Part shown: positions 1 to 13,700 of the stretch, piece by piece
Layout of the letters: each line of letters begins with the position of its first letter
Position numbering within the stretch: position 1 is the stretch's first letter
NCBI GenBank assembly: GCA_964034945.1
Contig: OZ035961.1
Span: 28,311,684 to 28,375,683 of the forward strand
DNA: 64,000 bases
Direction: 5' to 3'
From: Chrysopilus asiliformis
Lineage: Eukaryota > Arthropoda > Insecta > Diptera > Rhagionidae
Program-made: the position numbers and the translations under genes
The notes under the pieces: model-generated
Databases searched by the model: none
Told to the model about the DNA's origin: nothing
The model's input: only the letters and a program-made list of their open reading frames with translations

Positions 1-497
1 TACGGTTCAATTTCAAAACAAACGTATTTACAACAACTTTAATACGTAATATCACTTTGAAATTATTATAATTTTCTTTTTCTTCACAATTTCTTTTTTA
101 CAAATGAAAAACAAAATTATGTTGTACAAAATTACATCGTCATTATTATTATTATAAATATTTAAAAAATATCTGTGAAAAATTTATCATTTTTCGTTTC
201 ATCTATATTATCTAATAAAATTTTGGAATAATTTCAGTTATTTTTTTTTTCGTAAAAATTGTGTAACTTATTGTATGAATGTTTGATAACAGCCTTAAAG
301 AGAATATTGTGTTAATATGCAATACAAATGTGCATTTGTTTGATCGATAAAAATTACAAAAAAGTTAATTTATTCACTAGGTTTTAATCAACGAATGTAC
401 ATATTTGCAATTTTAAAAAAAAAAAAGAAGAAACTATGAATTATTTAAATAAAATGTAATTCGTAATTCTAGAATATTATGCAATTTGATTATAAAT
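1..497. other. AT-rich flank, 3' UTR of the PH-PDZ gene
   Basis: No open frame or repeat end is seen. The stretch beside 498 should be the 3' UTR of the minus-strand gene; minus-strand AATAAA at 374-369 is the best polyadenylation signal candidate. Beyond it the sequence is homopolymer-rich. Confidence 0.4.
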
Positions 498-1785
498 TTA
501 TTGCACGATGTAATCTTTATGACTTCGAAGAGATTTAAGCTGCTTTTTCAATTTTGTTATCAAGTCAGATGGTTGCACCAATATTGATATATCACGTCCC
601 ACTGAATTTAATCGATCTCGCACTTCGTTTTCCTTGAAGAATAGATTCAGTGGCCTTCCATTGATTTCGGTAAGTACCCAAAAAGTGAGCGATAAACCAT
701 CACACGATTGAGCCTAGTAAAAAAAATGCGTATGGTTAATTCTATATTTTTTTTTTAAATTTTGCTTTAAAACTAATCTCAAAAGATTTATCATCTTGTA
801 CTATTAGTTTTTAGCGCCTCTCTATTAAATGTGTCACACAGTTAGGGAAAGGGTTCTGAAGTAGTGTGATGGAGGTTTGAAAAGCCGAACATTTTATTGC
901 CATTTTTCATGGATAGTGCCTTGAGCATGTTTTGTCCTAGAAAAAATAAAATGGCGGACGGAAAACACCATTTTGTCTAAATCGTACATGGCAAATATAA
1001 GTCGTTGCCGAGTTAAAGGTTTTTGTATAAGATTTAAGATACCAGAAACCGGAAAGAACTTAAAAACTTCTGAGAAAAGTCTTATCCTCGCAGGACCTAC
1101 GCGATGTCCCACTTTTTTCGTAACAAATGCTGCATGGTAGTACTACAACTGTACCACTTATTAAATCAACTTCTATTGCTGCATAACATTTTTAAAATGG
1201 TACGACATGAAATATTATATGTCTTGATGCATCATGAAGGTCCATCTGCAGATTTAAACTGGTTTTAAATATCTTCAGTGTGCTTAGCCGTTGCGATTTG
1301 TCTTCCGCGTGCGAAGAAGTAAAAATTATGTGCAGGACGGGTGAAAATATTTGCTAAATTTCTGCGCCTCTAAAGCTCAACTGGAACGAAAATACAGTGT
1401 ACTTAACTTTGAAAATGTGAACTTACTTTTGGTGGAAGACCATGACGTGCGGCCAAACTATTTGGAACAACATCAACGATAGTTGCGGTATTGCCATCGC
1501 GTATAAGTCCCAAACATTGTCCGTCTAATTCCCGCCGGATTGCGTAGACACGTCCAAAAGGCACACGTCTGATTAGAATCTCCAACTAAAAATCACAAAA
1601 TCGTTAAATTCTAACCTCGACTGAATGAATGAAAACGTCTTACAAATAATGTGTTGGTATTTCTTATTATTTTGTTCGCCTCAGCTGGTGTACTGATTGG
1701 AGATCCTGCTATAGAAATCAATTGATCTCCGATATGTAAAGCATTATAAAGCATTGGATGATCCTTCTGTTTCCATCCCGAAACC
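498..1785 (-). CDS. Exons 6-8 of the PH-PDZ gene: tandem PDZ and stop
   Basis: Exon 6 (1785-1644) supplies the PDZ core with HIGDQLISIAGSPISTPAEA. Exon 7 (1585-1427) ends that unit (LEILIRRVPFGRVYAIRREL) and opens the next (LGLIRDGNTATIVDVVPNS). Exon 8 (713-498) completes it (LTFWVLTEINGRPLN, VGRDISILVQPSDL) and stops at TAA 500-498, with C-terminal residues KDYIVQ. Introns are 58 and 713 bp. A candidate AATAAA lies on the minus strand at 374-369. Confidence 0.8.
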
Positions 1786-4700
1786 CTGAAAACAAATTAT
1801 TTATTGAGAACGATTCCATTTCGGAAATTCACCAAAAAATCTTACCACACAGCACCAAAAGCTTCCACCCAAGCTATCGATCCGATACAATCTTTTCGCC
1901 GTAGTTGCAATCGAACTCCCCCCGGATGCATGATTTCCCTCCGCAATTGCAGGACTTGCTGTTCTCTAAGCGTTAATCGCTTCGACGCCTGATTAATTCC
2001 ATTTTCCTGGGCCAGCCGAAAGGGTTGACCCGTCGCTTGAATTCGCCCGGCGTTATTCTGCCTAGATGATCGCGGGGGATGGGCATCCGATGTTGATGAA
2101 CTGCGTCTGCGTTGCTCTAAGGATTCCGACCTGGTTCGGTCGACATTATCATGTGCTCCTGGAGTGTTTTTCTCTTCGCGAGCTTTCGAGCGTTTTGAAT
2201 CGATTCGACTAGGCCTTGCGGTTATCACAGCTTCGGTTAGACCGCGAATAAGTAGGGGTCGGTTTGTAATGGGTGGCGGCATATTCTCCCTACCAATGTC
2301 GGTCAATTGATTTCTCTTCCGTATAAGCGCAGGTGACTTGCGCACGTGTTCAGTATTTACAGATTGCGACGATGTTGATGGAGTCGACGGACTTGGTGTG
2401 TGATTTGTGATGCTCACTGTGGTTTCGGCTGGAGAGTTTTGAGTTTTTGTCCGAATGGTTTTAAGTTGTGTCCGAGGCTGGGCGACGGGTTTCGTTCGAA
2501 TAGGAGATTTGTTTTGCTGTGACTGAGAAAACGTATTACCACTGGATGACGGCGTTTGCGAATTACTGGCGACTGGAAGTGATGACGATGAACTAAGGAA
2601 AACCTTTTCGTAATGAGAGGGTGCCAGTGGCGAAAGAGAAGTATTGTCCGAACCAACTGCGATATTCGTGATACCGGACGTGTTTGTTGATAGAATCACT
2701 TTTTTCAAATTCAGCGATGGAGTTTGCGCTGTCGAAGTAATGTGATTTACTTTCCCATATGGACTAGCGGCGGTACTGTTGCCGCTGACTCGAACTGTGG
2801 TCACTTTGTTGGTGTCGGCCACCACAGAGTTGTTTTTAATTTTGTTTGGAGAAGCATATTGACAATTGTTGCTTGTTGTAGGTACTGCGTTTGATGTGGA
2901 CGGTATTATTTGTACATTGCTTTTATACTCCTCTTGAGCGCTTATTTGTTCCAGCGGGGGAAATCGGAAAACGTCCGGTGTGCTGGTGTTTTGTAAAATA
3001 TTCGATACTTGGATAATTGTTATGTTTGTCGATGCTTCTGGGACCGCTGATGATGATGATGAGTCAACGTCCACTTCTGTGATATTGTTTTGAGATTCTA
3101 CTTCCGAAACAACACTGACTGCTGGTCGGTTTATTGGAGTTTCGGTAAGAGATATCGAACGAGATGTTTGTGGCCTGAAATGATTATTACGATAGGAATT
3201 ACATAGCATTGTTTATAGGACGAACATTTTTTATCTTTAATTTCATAATATAGAGTTAGGTATGCATAGATGATTGCTGATATAAACTACTGCGAAAAAA
3301 GGGCGCTTTGCAAACTGGTTTTTGAACCGAACCAAAAACTACTGAAACATTGAAATTTTAGTGAACCAAAACTGAATCACTCTGAAAAAAAGATGACCGC
3401 AACGAACCAAAACTACGCTAGTTTTTAAAACAAATGCTGTGACCAAACTAAAAACCAGACTTTTTTTTTAGTGATTCTATAAATAAAGTAATTGGATCTA
3501 TAAAAAAAAGTAATTAATTTTTTTAAAGAGAGAAATTTTCACTTTAATGACATTTTTAACCAAACAAAAGTTTCATTTCACGAGAAGTTTTCCCCTGCGG
3601 CGCATTTATTTTGGTCAACTCAAAAATTGAGCATTTGCTAAATAAATTTTTTTCAAAATTTGAAAAAACTGCATTTAGCAAAAGATCAAACTAGTGGATG
3701 ACGTATTGATTCAACTGTGGCAAACGTTGCGCCAATATTAGTTCACGCCACAATTTTTTTAGGTACTAAAGGGTGGTTAAATTTTAAGGGCCGATGTTGA
3801 ATGTGAACCACACCTAAACGTCAAGTTTTTTTCTGCATTTCATTTGACATTTCTCAATTTCAGACTAACTCAATTTGAACCATGGAAAGATACACAATCG
3901 AGCAACGCGTCGTCAATGGTCAGAATGGTGGCAAGAAATGGCAACAGTGGATGATCAATTTTCGAAGAAAATCATCTTCAGTGATGGGCACATTTTCACC
4001 TCAGTGGATTCGTCAATAAGCAGAACAGCCGCATTTGGGCGAATGATAATCCAAGAGTGATTGTCGAAAAACCAATGCACCCACAAAGAGTGACTGTTTG
4101 GTGCGGTTTATGGGCTGGCGGCATCATCGGGCCGTATTTTTTCCAAAATGAGGCCGGTCAGGCAGTTACTGTGAATGGTGTTCGCTATCGTGAGATGATA
4201 ACGAACTTGTTATGGCCCGAATTGGAAGATATGGATGTGGACGATATGTGGTTTCAACAGGACGGTGCCACTTGCCACACAGCTACCGAAACAATCGCTC
4301 TTTTGCGCGACCAATTTAATGGCCGTGTTATCTCACGTGGTGGCGATGTCAATTGGCCGCCAAGATCATGTGATTTGACACCGTTGGACTTCTTTCTTTG
4401 GGGTTATTTGAAAGAAAAGGTGTACGTCGATAAGCCAGCAACAATTCAAGAGCTAAAGGATGAGATAATTCGGCACATTAACGGCATAGAACCTCAATTA
4501 TGCCTCAGCGTCATCGAAAATTTGGACCATCGGATGGAGGTGTGCCGCCGAGGTCGCGGCGGCCATTCGATTGTGTATCTTTCCATGGTTCAAATTGAGT
4601 TAGCCTGAAATTGAGAAATGTCAAATGAAATGCAGAAAAAAACTTTACGTTTAGGTGTGGTTCACATTCAACATCGGCCCTTAAAATTTAACCACCCTTT

Positions 4701-7700
4701 ACATATAGTACACTGGAAGGCAGGAGGTTAAGAAGGGAAAATTTGTCGCTGCGACTCTGGATTAGCAGGTTTCACTGGAGTCTTAAGATCAAAATTGTAG
4801 AAGTCTGCGTTTTTTGGGTAGATAGCAGATTTATTAAAAGCGCTTTCTGATTTAGATTTCAACTTTTGACAAGAAAATTTCATTTTACTTTGACCTACCA
4901 TACAAGTCCCATAATTATTCTTATTGCTATCACAAAAATTTTGCATTTGCCCACTTTGCAAGTTCTGTTTTTTTTTTTTACAAATTGCCTGGCTAACTTG
5001 AATCAGAAATTTCAAAACCGTGAACTTCACAAAATTCCATCCGAAAATGAATGCAGAAAATGCTGCTATAGAAAATTTCGATACTCTTTACTCGGAATAT
5101 TTAGCAGCATTAAAAGTGGTTATTTTAAAAGTTCACAACACCGAAGATGTCGCACTTTGTAAGCGATGGCTACGAGCTTTCAACACTTCCGATGCTACTC
5201 AGAAACTAGCAAGAAATTATCTCATGTCACTGATGTATCAGCAATTAGATTCAAATGGTCATCTGGATAGTCCATTCATTGTGGCGAGTAATCTGTGCCG
5301 CAACTTTAATCAACTTCTTAATGAATTAGAACACTTGAACAGTGAATCATCGAACAACGTTTCACTATCCGATGAGTTGGCCTCAAGCATAAATAATAAT
5401 AATAATCTTTCTGTTGAGTGTGAAACGATTAAACTGGAAGAAGAATGCAGAGATGACAATGATACAAACTTTGAGAAAAAATTCAAAGATCTTAATGAGT
5501 TTTTATTGAAAATGAAGAAACTTAACGAAATATTGCGGTTCGAATTGGAGCAAGTGAGGAGAGATCGTTTAATATTGCAAAGGAAATTGGAACAGAAAGA
5601 TAAAAAATTAAAGAATCTCTTAGATAGTCATAATAGAAATGAAATAGCGAATAACAGTAATAGTTTTGATAAAGATGTAAATTCCTGTAATGAAATTTTT
5701 TTGAAGGATCTCATTTACAAAACATTAGAGAACGCGACAACCGCTTTGCGGAATTTGCAAAAATCAGATAACCCATTAGATTACTTTTTGAACAACAAAC
5801 TGGTTCTCTTTACGTCGGAATTAAAGGTAATTAAGAATCCCGAATTTCAAGCGAAAATTGCCGTCCTTGAAGAAAGTCTGAATGTTGCAATTTCAGGAAT
5901 TGCAGGGAAAATTAAAACCTCCTACGACAATAAATTAAATTTAGAAAAAACTTTTTCCAAATCACCTCCTACTAAAGATTATCTTTCGAAAAGTTCACAA
6001 ACAGAACTCAATCAAGCTTTTCATGCCTTTGAAGGTGATGAGAATTTAGAAATGATGTGCACCGATGCCTTGAAGATTCAATATTTAGAGAAATGCATTT
6101 ACAAATTGCAGTATTCACGTCAGAAGTTGTTGAAGAAGTTTCAAAAACAATTTCGGGACAAACAAAATAAATTTGACAAGAAAGCATTGAAGGTTAAAAT
6201 GGCTTCTGCCAAGAATCAATTATTTGATACAAATCGAGAAATATCGAAGGAGTTTTTAATATTGGCAAATGATCTAGAGTTGCGATATCAAAAAATTATC
6301 GGTGAAGCTTTGAGAAATATAAAAAACCAATCAGAATGAATTTTTATTTATACTCGTGTATTTTTCAGAATCTTTACATATTGTATCTATGCGTATAATA
6401 AACAAAAATATCTGATATGAACCGAGTTTGTTATACAAAATCTACGTTTCTGTACTATTTGCGCTATAACCCGACAAATATAATATTTCTTTTACACAAA
6501 AACATTTTTGTTACAAAATCTGAAATATCTCGATAACGGTAAAAGATATCGATTTGCTGTAAATGTCAAAAATGTAAAGAATTTCATTAATAAAGGGAAA
6601 GTATTGTATTCATGACGGAGTCCAACTCGAGAACGGAGGCAGATAAAAATGTTTTAATTAGTACGAAATACGTTTCAGACAAAGTCATGAGGATGTATGT
6701 GTATCTGTCTGTCGGTTTATCCGTCTGTCCGTTAAACGTATCTTAAAGGCTGATTTACAATGAAGCAGCAACGCCAACAGCAACAGCAACGTCGACGTAA
6801 AGAGCGACGGCAAAAAGAGAAATGCTGTTGAATGAATTACAATAAAGCAGCAACAGCAAAAATTGACGTTCCCGAATTGTTAAAAGTTTTTTGGGGATTA
6901 ATCTTTCTTTCATGATTACCTAAATTAAATTTGATTAATTAACAATCTTAAACTTCATTTTTAACACAAAATTCGCCACCAAATTCGTTCCTAAAATGTC
7001 AATCACATGTGTACATAACCAACAAAAACCAGCTATCAACGTTGCTGCTTAGCGTTACTGCTCAAATTTAGGATTAGAAATGAATCGGCAGCAAAATATC
7101 TCTCTGAAAATCTGACGTCAAAGAGTCGATTCTCGACCAATCAAAACACTTTCTCCGTGACGTTGCTGTTGCTGTTGGCGTTGCTGCTTCATTGTAAATC
7201 AGCTTTAAATTAATCGAAAACGCATTGAGCTAGTGACTTTAAATTTTTTGTAAAAATATAAAACTTGAATCATATTGTTATCCTATTACCCTCAATATAT
7301 ATTAATAAAATTGTTTAGTACACAGTTTCTCTTCGGATGAAAAATAGCTTGGACCTGGCGGTAAGTAAACTTGAAATACTTACGGACCGTTAAGGGTTAA
7401 ATGTGATTATTGCGAAATTTCTTCATAGGAAGCATTAGACCCCTTCATGGAGCTGAAATTCTGTTTGGAATCTTATAGTGATAGTAGAGTGAAAATGCGA
7501 TTAAGCTAAAATTGACTACCGAAGATGTCGCTATGGTTACGAGCTTTCAACACTTCCGATGTAACTCAGAAACTCGCAAGAAATTATCTCATGGCATTGG
7601 GGGGTGAAAATGCGATTAAGCTAAGATTGACTACGGCAAAATTCAGTATTTAAAGTCCTGTAAGGATAACTCGTATGTAGGGCAGATCCTGAAGTGAAAG

Positions 7701-10700
7701 GGCAGTTTTTGAAGTGAAACGTAGTGAAAGGATTGTGCTAAATCATATTTTAAACAGTTTTTGGATTTCGATTTCTGTTAAATGCGTTTTTTAAGTCGAA
7801 TTGTGAGAAATAATTTTTCAAAATGATTGATAATGTTTTCTCAGCTCCATTGTATCGAGAAAGTTGGATCTTTCGAGTCTACATATTTGTTAAACTCCAC
7901 TCACTTTAAACTAATGTCTAATATAAAACTAATAAAATATACGACAATAAAATTGGAAAAATCTTTATTTTATTACAAAAAACAATCTTATAAATTCATA
8001 CAATTATTGAAATTGCTTCATAATATTCAGTATTATTGATTATTATTTATATTTTTTTAAAATTTGTTTGTTTGTTAGGGGCCGTTTACATTTGACACTT
8101 TATACGGCGAATTTTATTTTGTAACTAACATATTTTTGTAGGGCGACATCATTTCTAACCACGAAGACTGGAAAAACACAAGTAATGAAATTCAGCTGAA
8201 GCTCTGATTTTAATTAAGTCGCGCACAGGGGATACTCTAATGTTAACTCTTTTATTGACTGATATTTGCTCAAGATTGTCTATGATTGGGAAATCGTAAA
8301 TTTTCATTCGCGTTTTTTTGGCTAAGAGAGTTCTGCTCCAAATCCTATTATTCCGTGTCCGAGTCCGGTTCTTTAGCAAAATATAAACTTAACAAACCTT
8401 CATTTTCAGCCGATTTAAGCAGTTCTATGGAGTCGCTAATGAAAGGAATTCCCAAAACTATCTCCAAGGGCTTGGAACGATTTGTGTTTTTTAGAGCATC
8501 TACTATTTTCGAGGCGACATTAAAACTTAAGCCATCTTGGAAACATTCCGACAGGTCTAAGCATTCTACATTCTTCGCTTTAGTTATATGGCTATATATA
8601 GCCTGAGGATCTAAATTGGGCGAGTTAACCGGAGCGACTGTTTTCAGTTGAGGAAGTATAAAAAATAATTTCCCTAAGAAACGATCACTCATTTTCACTC
8701 TAAGTTCGTCTAATCCACTCAGATTTAAAAAAAATCCTTCCTGTTCCAGAGTAAACTCTGAGTCGGGTCCATCCAGTTCCAAGATCTTTAAATCATTGCT
8801 TTTATAAGTTACCAAAGACCTGAAGAAAGAATTGCTGATTTCTTTACGTGAAAAAATTATTACCAAATGTTTGAGACTTCGCAGCCTCACAAAATTATTT
8901 TGGTTGCCTGCCGGGCATGGATCTGAGATGGTCAACTTTCTTAATTCCGTTTGAGTTTCTACGAAAGTGTCCATTGTATCCCCGTAGAGATGAATGCTTT
9001 GGTCCATGGTTAATTCCGTCAATTTGGTACGTTCGCACAATGTAGTGAATGCACTCTGTTCTACATTCCAACAGAATGAAATATTCAATGTTTTAAGATT
9101 CCGTAACAAACCTAAATACTTCCCCGTAATATTATGATTGTGAGACAAATCCAAATACTGCAATTTGTAACAATTTTTCAAAATTGCACAGTTGTCGTCG
9201 TTAAGCTGGCAGGCATATAACGTCAATGATGTTAAATTCCAAATAATATTCTTTAATTTATAAAGTGTTGGGGTGTCCAAGTTTATAGATTGTAAATTCA
9301 AATTGGCGATATTTGGGCAGAAAACCGGTAACAATTTAATAATTTTCTGGCAGGCTGATGTAAGTGCCATGGATTCGCTATAATGTCGTTTATGACTCAC
9401 AGTCTTTATTTGTTTTCCAATTTTTTCAAAAATATAGCGAGCTTGCACAGATGTTAGATTTTTTAAATTATCAATTCTGAGTCTTTTATACTTTCTAAAT
9501 ATAATGTCGGAAATCTGACTTAATCGTAGCGATACAAATGAGAGACTTATTTTATCTTCGACTTTTAAATATGAGAAAATTTTTAAAATACAATCATCGT
9601 TTAGTATGTGAATAGCACTCTCTGTATCTTCGTCCCATTGTAAACTACCTGCGCTTTCTTCAGCTGTCGGATCTGAGTCTGGAAGTGGGTCTGAGATTGA
9701 CTTTATTAATATATCACTTTCATCTGGATATAAAAATTTCACTTTTAATGCTTCCTCGACGCTGGATGAATCTTCGAATGTGACCAAAGCAAATCTAAAA
9801 TTCGTGTCGCAGGGACGAGTGTGAATTGAAATGGATGAAACCTTGCCAAACCTCCTCAAATAATAGCGCAAACTCCTTTCCGTCACCATCGGTGTGATAT
9901 TGTCCACATAAACTGTTCTGGTGGGCTCTTTATTCTCTACCAATTGTGATCCTCCTTCCATTTGCCGACTGCTGCATGGTTCTTCAGTTTTCGGTAATTC
10001 GGCGTTATATTCCCAATTGTTAGACATCACAATTTTTTTTGTTAACTTTTAGTAATATTTGATTCAGACTAATATTTTTTTTTCTATTTAATAACTCGAC
10101 CAACTCCACTGTTTGAAAGACTTCTTAAGACTGGTTAGCTAGCGCTAGAATAAATGCTGTACTGGTTTGTTAATTACTAATTAAAAAGGGATTTTCAATT
10201 TCAAGGAATTTCCAGTTTTGTGGGATTTTCCATCAATTTGTAATGGAATTTAAAGGTAGCAAAAAATTGTGTTTACACCTTTCTCTTCCACTTTTCTTAT
10301 TTACTTTAGTCGACAAGGATAAAATTATTTTACATACTTATCACTGTCAAAGGAGCAAGCTTTTATTTATTTTCACCAAAGATTAGATAATTTACAACAG
10401 AATTTTTCATAGAACTTTTAAAATGTTTGGAAAATACTGTCAAGTAACTCAAGTAATTTAAATATTTTTATTGACGTAACTCCAATGTAATATGGTTATA
10501 TTTAGTCGTAATTCAACTTTTTGCACATCAAATTTACTGTTTTGAACAAAAAATGCAGCGTTTTTCGTATCAAATGCGTCAAATTCCGTCTAACGATTTT
10601 TTTAGCAGTTTTTCTTTATGATGAATTGAATTTACCGAGTTAAAAGCCGACATTTATATTTTGTAAAAATTTACCGAGTTAAAAAAACCGACATTTATAT

Positions 10701-13700
10701 TTTTTTATCAATTAGAACTCCGGTGATCTTTATAGAAAAACAAATTTTGATGGCTAGAATTTTTTTAGACGAATATGATTTGCAAAATGGTGAATTTGAT
10801 CTGTAAAAGGTTGAGTTTGACGTGCAAAATTAGTAATTTGATCTGAATTTGATGTTTATAAGGTTGAAGTTAACAGAAAAACCGAAAAAAAACCGTTTTT
10901 GTTGGAGTGGTTGAATTATTACCATTTCCGGACGTAATTTGCTTTTGATAAAAAACGGATCTTTGCTAAATTTAAAATTTCTAACTCCGTCAGCTCTCGA
11001 GTTTCATAGTGTTTTTGTACTTAACTTTTTTATATTTATATGAAGTTTAATTATGTAAGAAAGGTCACACTGCTAGGTGAATAAAGCTTGTTTTTATATC
11101 ATGATTTTTGGATGAAAAAAATCATTTTTGACATTTCCGAATTCAAAATGGTGGAATTTAAATTCAGTGTGGAAGATGTGGTGAAATTTATTATTGGGCG
11201 CGTAGAGTGAACTGAGCCGCTCAGATGCTTTTTGAGCAGCTCACTGGCTGTTATTGAATGCAACCGTTCTTTTTGAGCGGCTCTGCAAAAACAACAAAAT
11301 TATATTATTTTTGCGGATGTTTTCACATCCAAATTTTCCCCCAACAAGTCGGACATGTCTGCCCTGAAAACCCATCAGGAGCCTGTTTCTGGTATGGAAA
11401 GCTGGCTCACTGTGATCAGAGCCTGCTTTGCCAGCTTCCACGCAGGCTTACAGGATTTTGGTGGATGGTTAACAATGAATCAGAAATGGTTCAATGGTTA
11501 AACACTAACAGCCTTATTAATAAAAAATCCCTAACACGGAGATAACTCATGTGCTAACTAACTCCGAGATAGCAAACTTATCCATTAGATAACTATTCTT
11601 ATTAATAAAAAATTTTCTTCCATATAATAGCTAACTCGCATTTTATTTAAAAATTTAGCTGGAATACGGCAACCCTTGTGCCGAATTGTACCAAAAAATA
11701 CGAAAATCTTTTACATTTAAGTCAAATTTTGGTTTTTTAAATCCGTTTCCTTGGAGACGATATTAAAATAAGTCATATTTTGGTTTTTTAAATCCGTTTC
11801 CTTGGAGACAATATTAAAATAGGAGTGAAATTAATGTTTTTATTTTAATTGTGATTCACTTTAAAGTAATTAAAAGTGGAAAATTCAAAAATTGAAGGAA
11901 AGCGATCAGAAAAGTGGTGTTCAAGTGATAAGGTAATATAATATAATAACATAAATTGCAATTTTTAATGGATCATTGTTTCTTATTATTGCAAGAGTTA
12001 TGTGCCGTCAAGAGTTATCAACTCGTTAACTCGAGGGAATCGGTATGTTAGCTAACACAGAGTTAACTAACGTCAGTTAACTCTTAAAATTTTTTATTAA
12101 TAAGAATTTTGAGTTATCCACTGCGTAAACCATTGATAAAAGTTAACTAACGTTTATTAATAAGGCTGTAAATGGTATAAAAGTACGCTCAGTTAGTAAG
12201 CGCTGCGAAACGTCAAAATAGTCGACATTTCTAGCGGGTGTGGAATATTGAGTGGTACAACTGCAGTCTTCAGCAATTTCTGAAATTGGTCCAAGATTCA
12301 ATGAATCAGCAGCGCAAATGCTGATTATTGAGCAAAAAATCTTATCCCACTCCATTAAAACTCAATACACGTTGACAGCATGCACTGAGCAGTGCGTTCA
12401 GTGTATGCTGAGCGGCTCAGCTGAGCGCTTTTTTAACAGCCAGAGCGGCTCAGTTTACTGAACACGCCCTATTTTTACAAGGGAATGAATGCAAAGGTTT
12501 CGGAAAAGGATTCAATGAATATTTAGGTAAATGTTTTCCTGATGTGGAAGAGCAACGACCAGCCGTTTTCTTGGGAAAGGGATTTTAAGAAGTAAAACGC
12601 ATACCTGTGAGGTATGTTAAGCTTGATCCAGACTACACGATGTACGGGGTACGAGGTTGGCACGTACCCCGAACATCGAGTGTTTGGATGGGAAATTTGC
12701 ACATGGTTTCACCTAGTGAGTAAAATCAGAAGCTGTTTGATTATCCTCGTACGTGGTAACCGCGTACACGAATGAGCAAAGAGCAAAACCCTGTGCAGTG
12801 TGGATGCAGTTCCATGTACGAGGAAACCAAAAACCTCGTACCTCGTACCCCGTACATCGTGTAGTGTGGATCAAGCTTTATGTTGGAAAGGAAAGGTAAT
12901 TGACTTCAGGGTAAGAATCGGTCCGAATCACAACATTTAGATATATTTTCATTAAAAAAAAGCCTAATAACTCCAATTAAATTCACAATTACAAGAAAAA
13001 AAACTCGTTTTTAATGAATTGACAGGTAAAAAAAAAATAAAGCCTGGGTAAACCTGAATGCCAAAAGAATGAAAATCAATTTTTAGCTCAAGTCCAATTA
13101 CTTTTTTCGGAGATGGGAATGCAGTGATTTTTTTTGTTCTGAGAATTCACTGAAAAGTAGAAATATAATATTTTGCTGGCTTCAAAGCCAAGTGTTTATT
13201 GTAGAAATTACATACCTTGGTATCGAAATTGGTGTGGAATGATTTCTCGATGGTGTATTGGGTTCAGATGCTGAACTAGAATCTGTAAGTTTTTGAAAAC
13301 ATAAAAAACGTTCTGTACGGCTTACAAAAATCACTTACCGAGTGCTATTTTATTCTTATTGTTTGTTAAATTAACATCCACCCTAATACTGTTTTCAGCT
13401 GTTGATACAACAACCGAATTCGATTTGACGAGTAGCGAATGTGATGTTACTGGACATGTATTTGGATCTGATAGCACATTATTGGTGAATGTTTGGGCCA
13501 GAGATGGAACATCGTCTCGGTCGCGATTTGTGGAGGATGAAGTAGTAGCACCAGTTCGATTAGATTTGGTCGGTGATTGTAAAATGTCGTTCGGTTTTGA
13601 GATTGCTGAGGGACTTGTTTCGCTTTCAGCGGAGTCGGACAGCGATTGGGATTCATCGAAATTGCTCTCGTTCACTTGAACACTATAGTTGCTAATTGGA

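Noticed and set aside
8286..8606. 106-aa plus-strand frame
   Set aside because: Antisense to the 3' end of the RRM/F-box gene; no domain.
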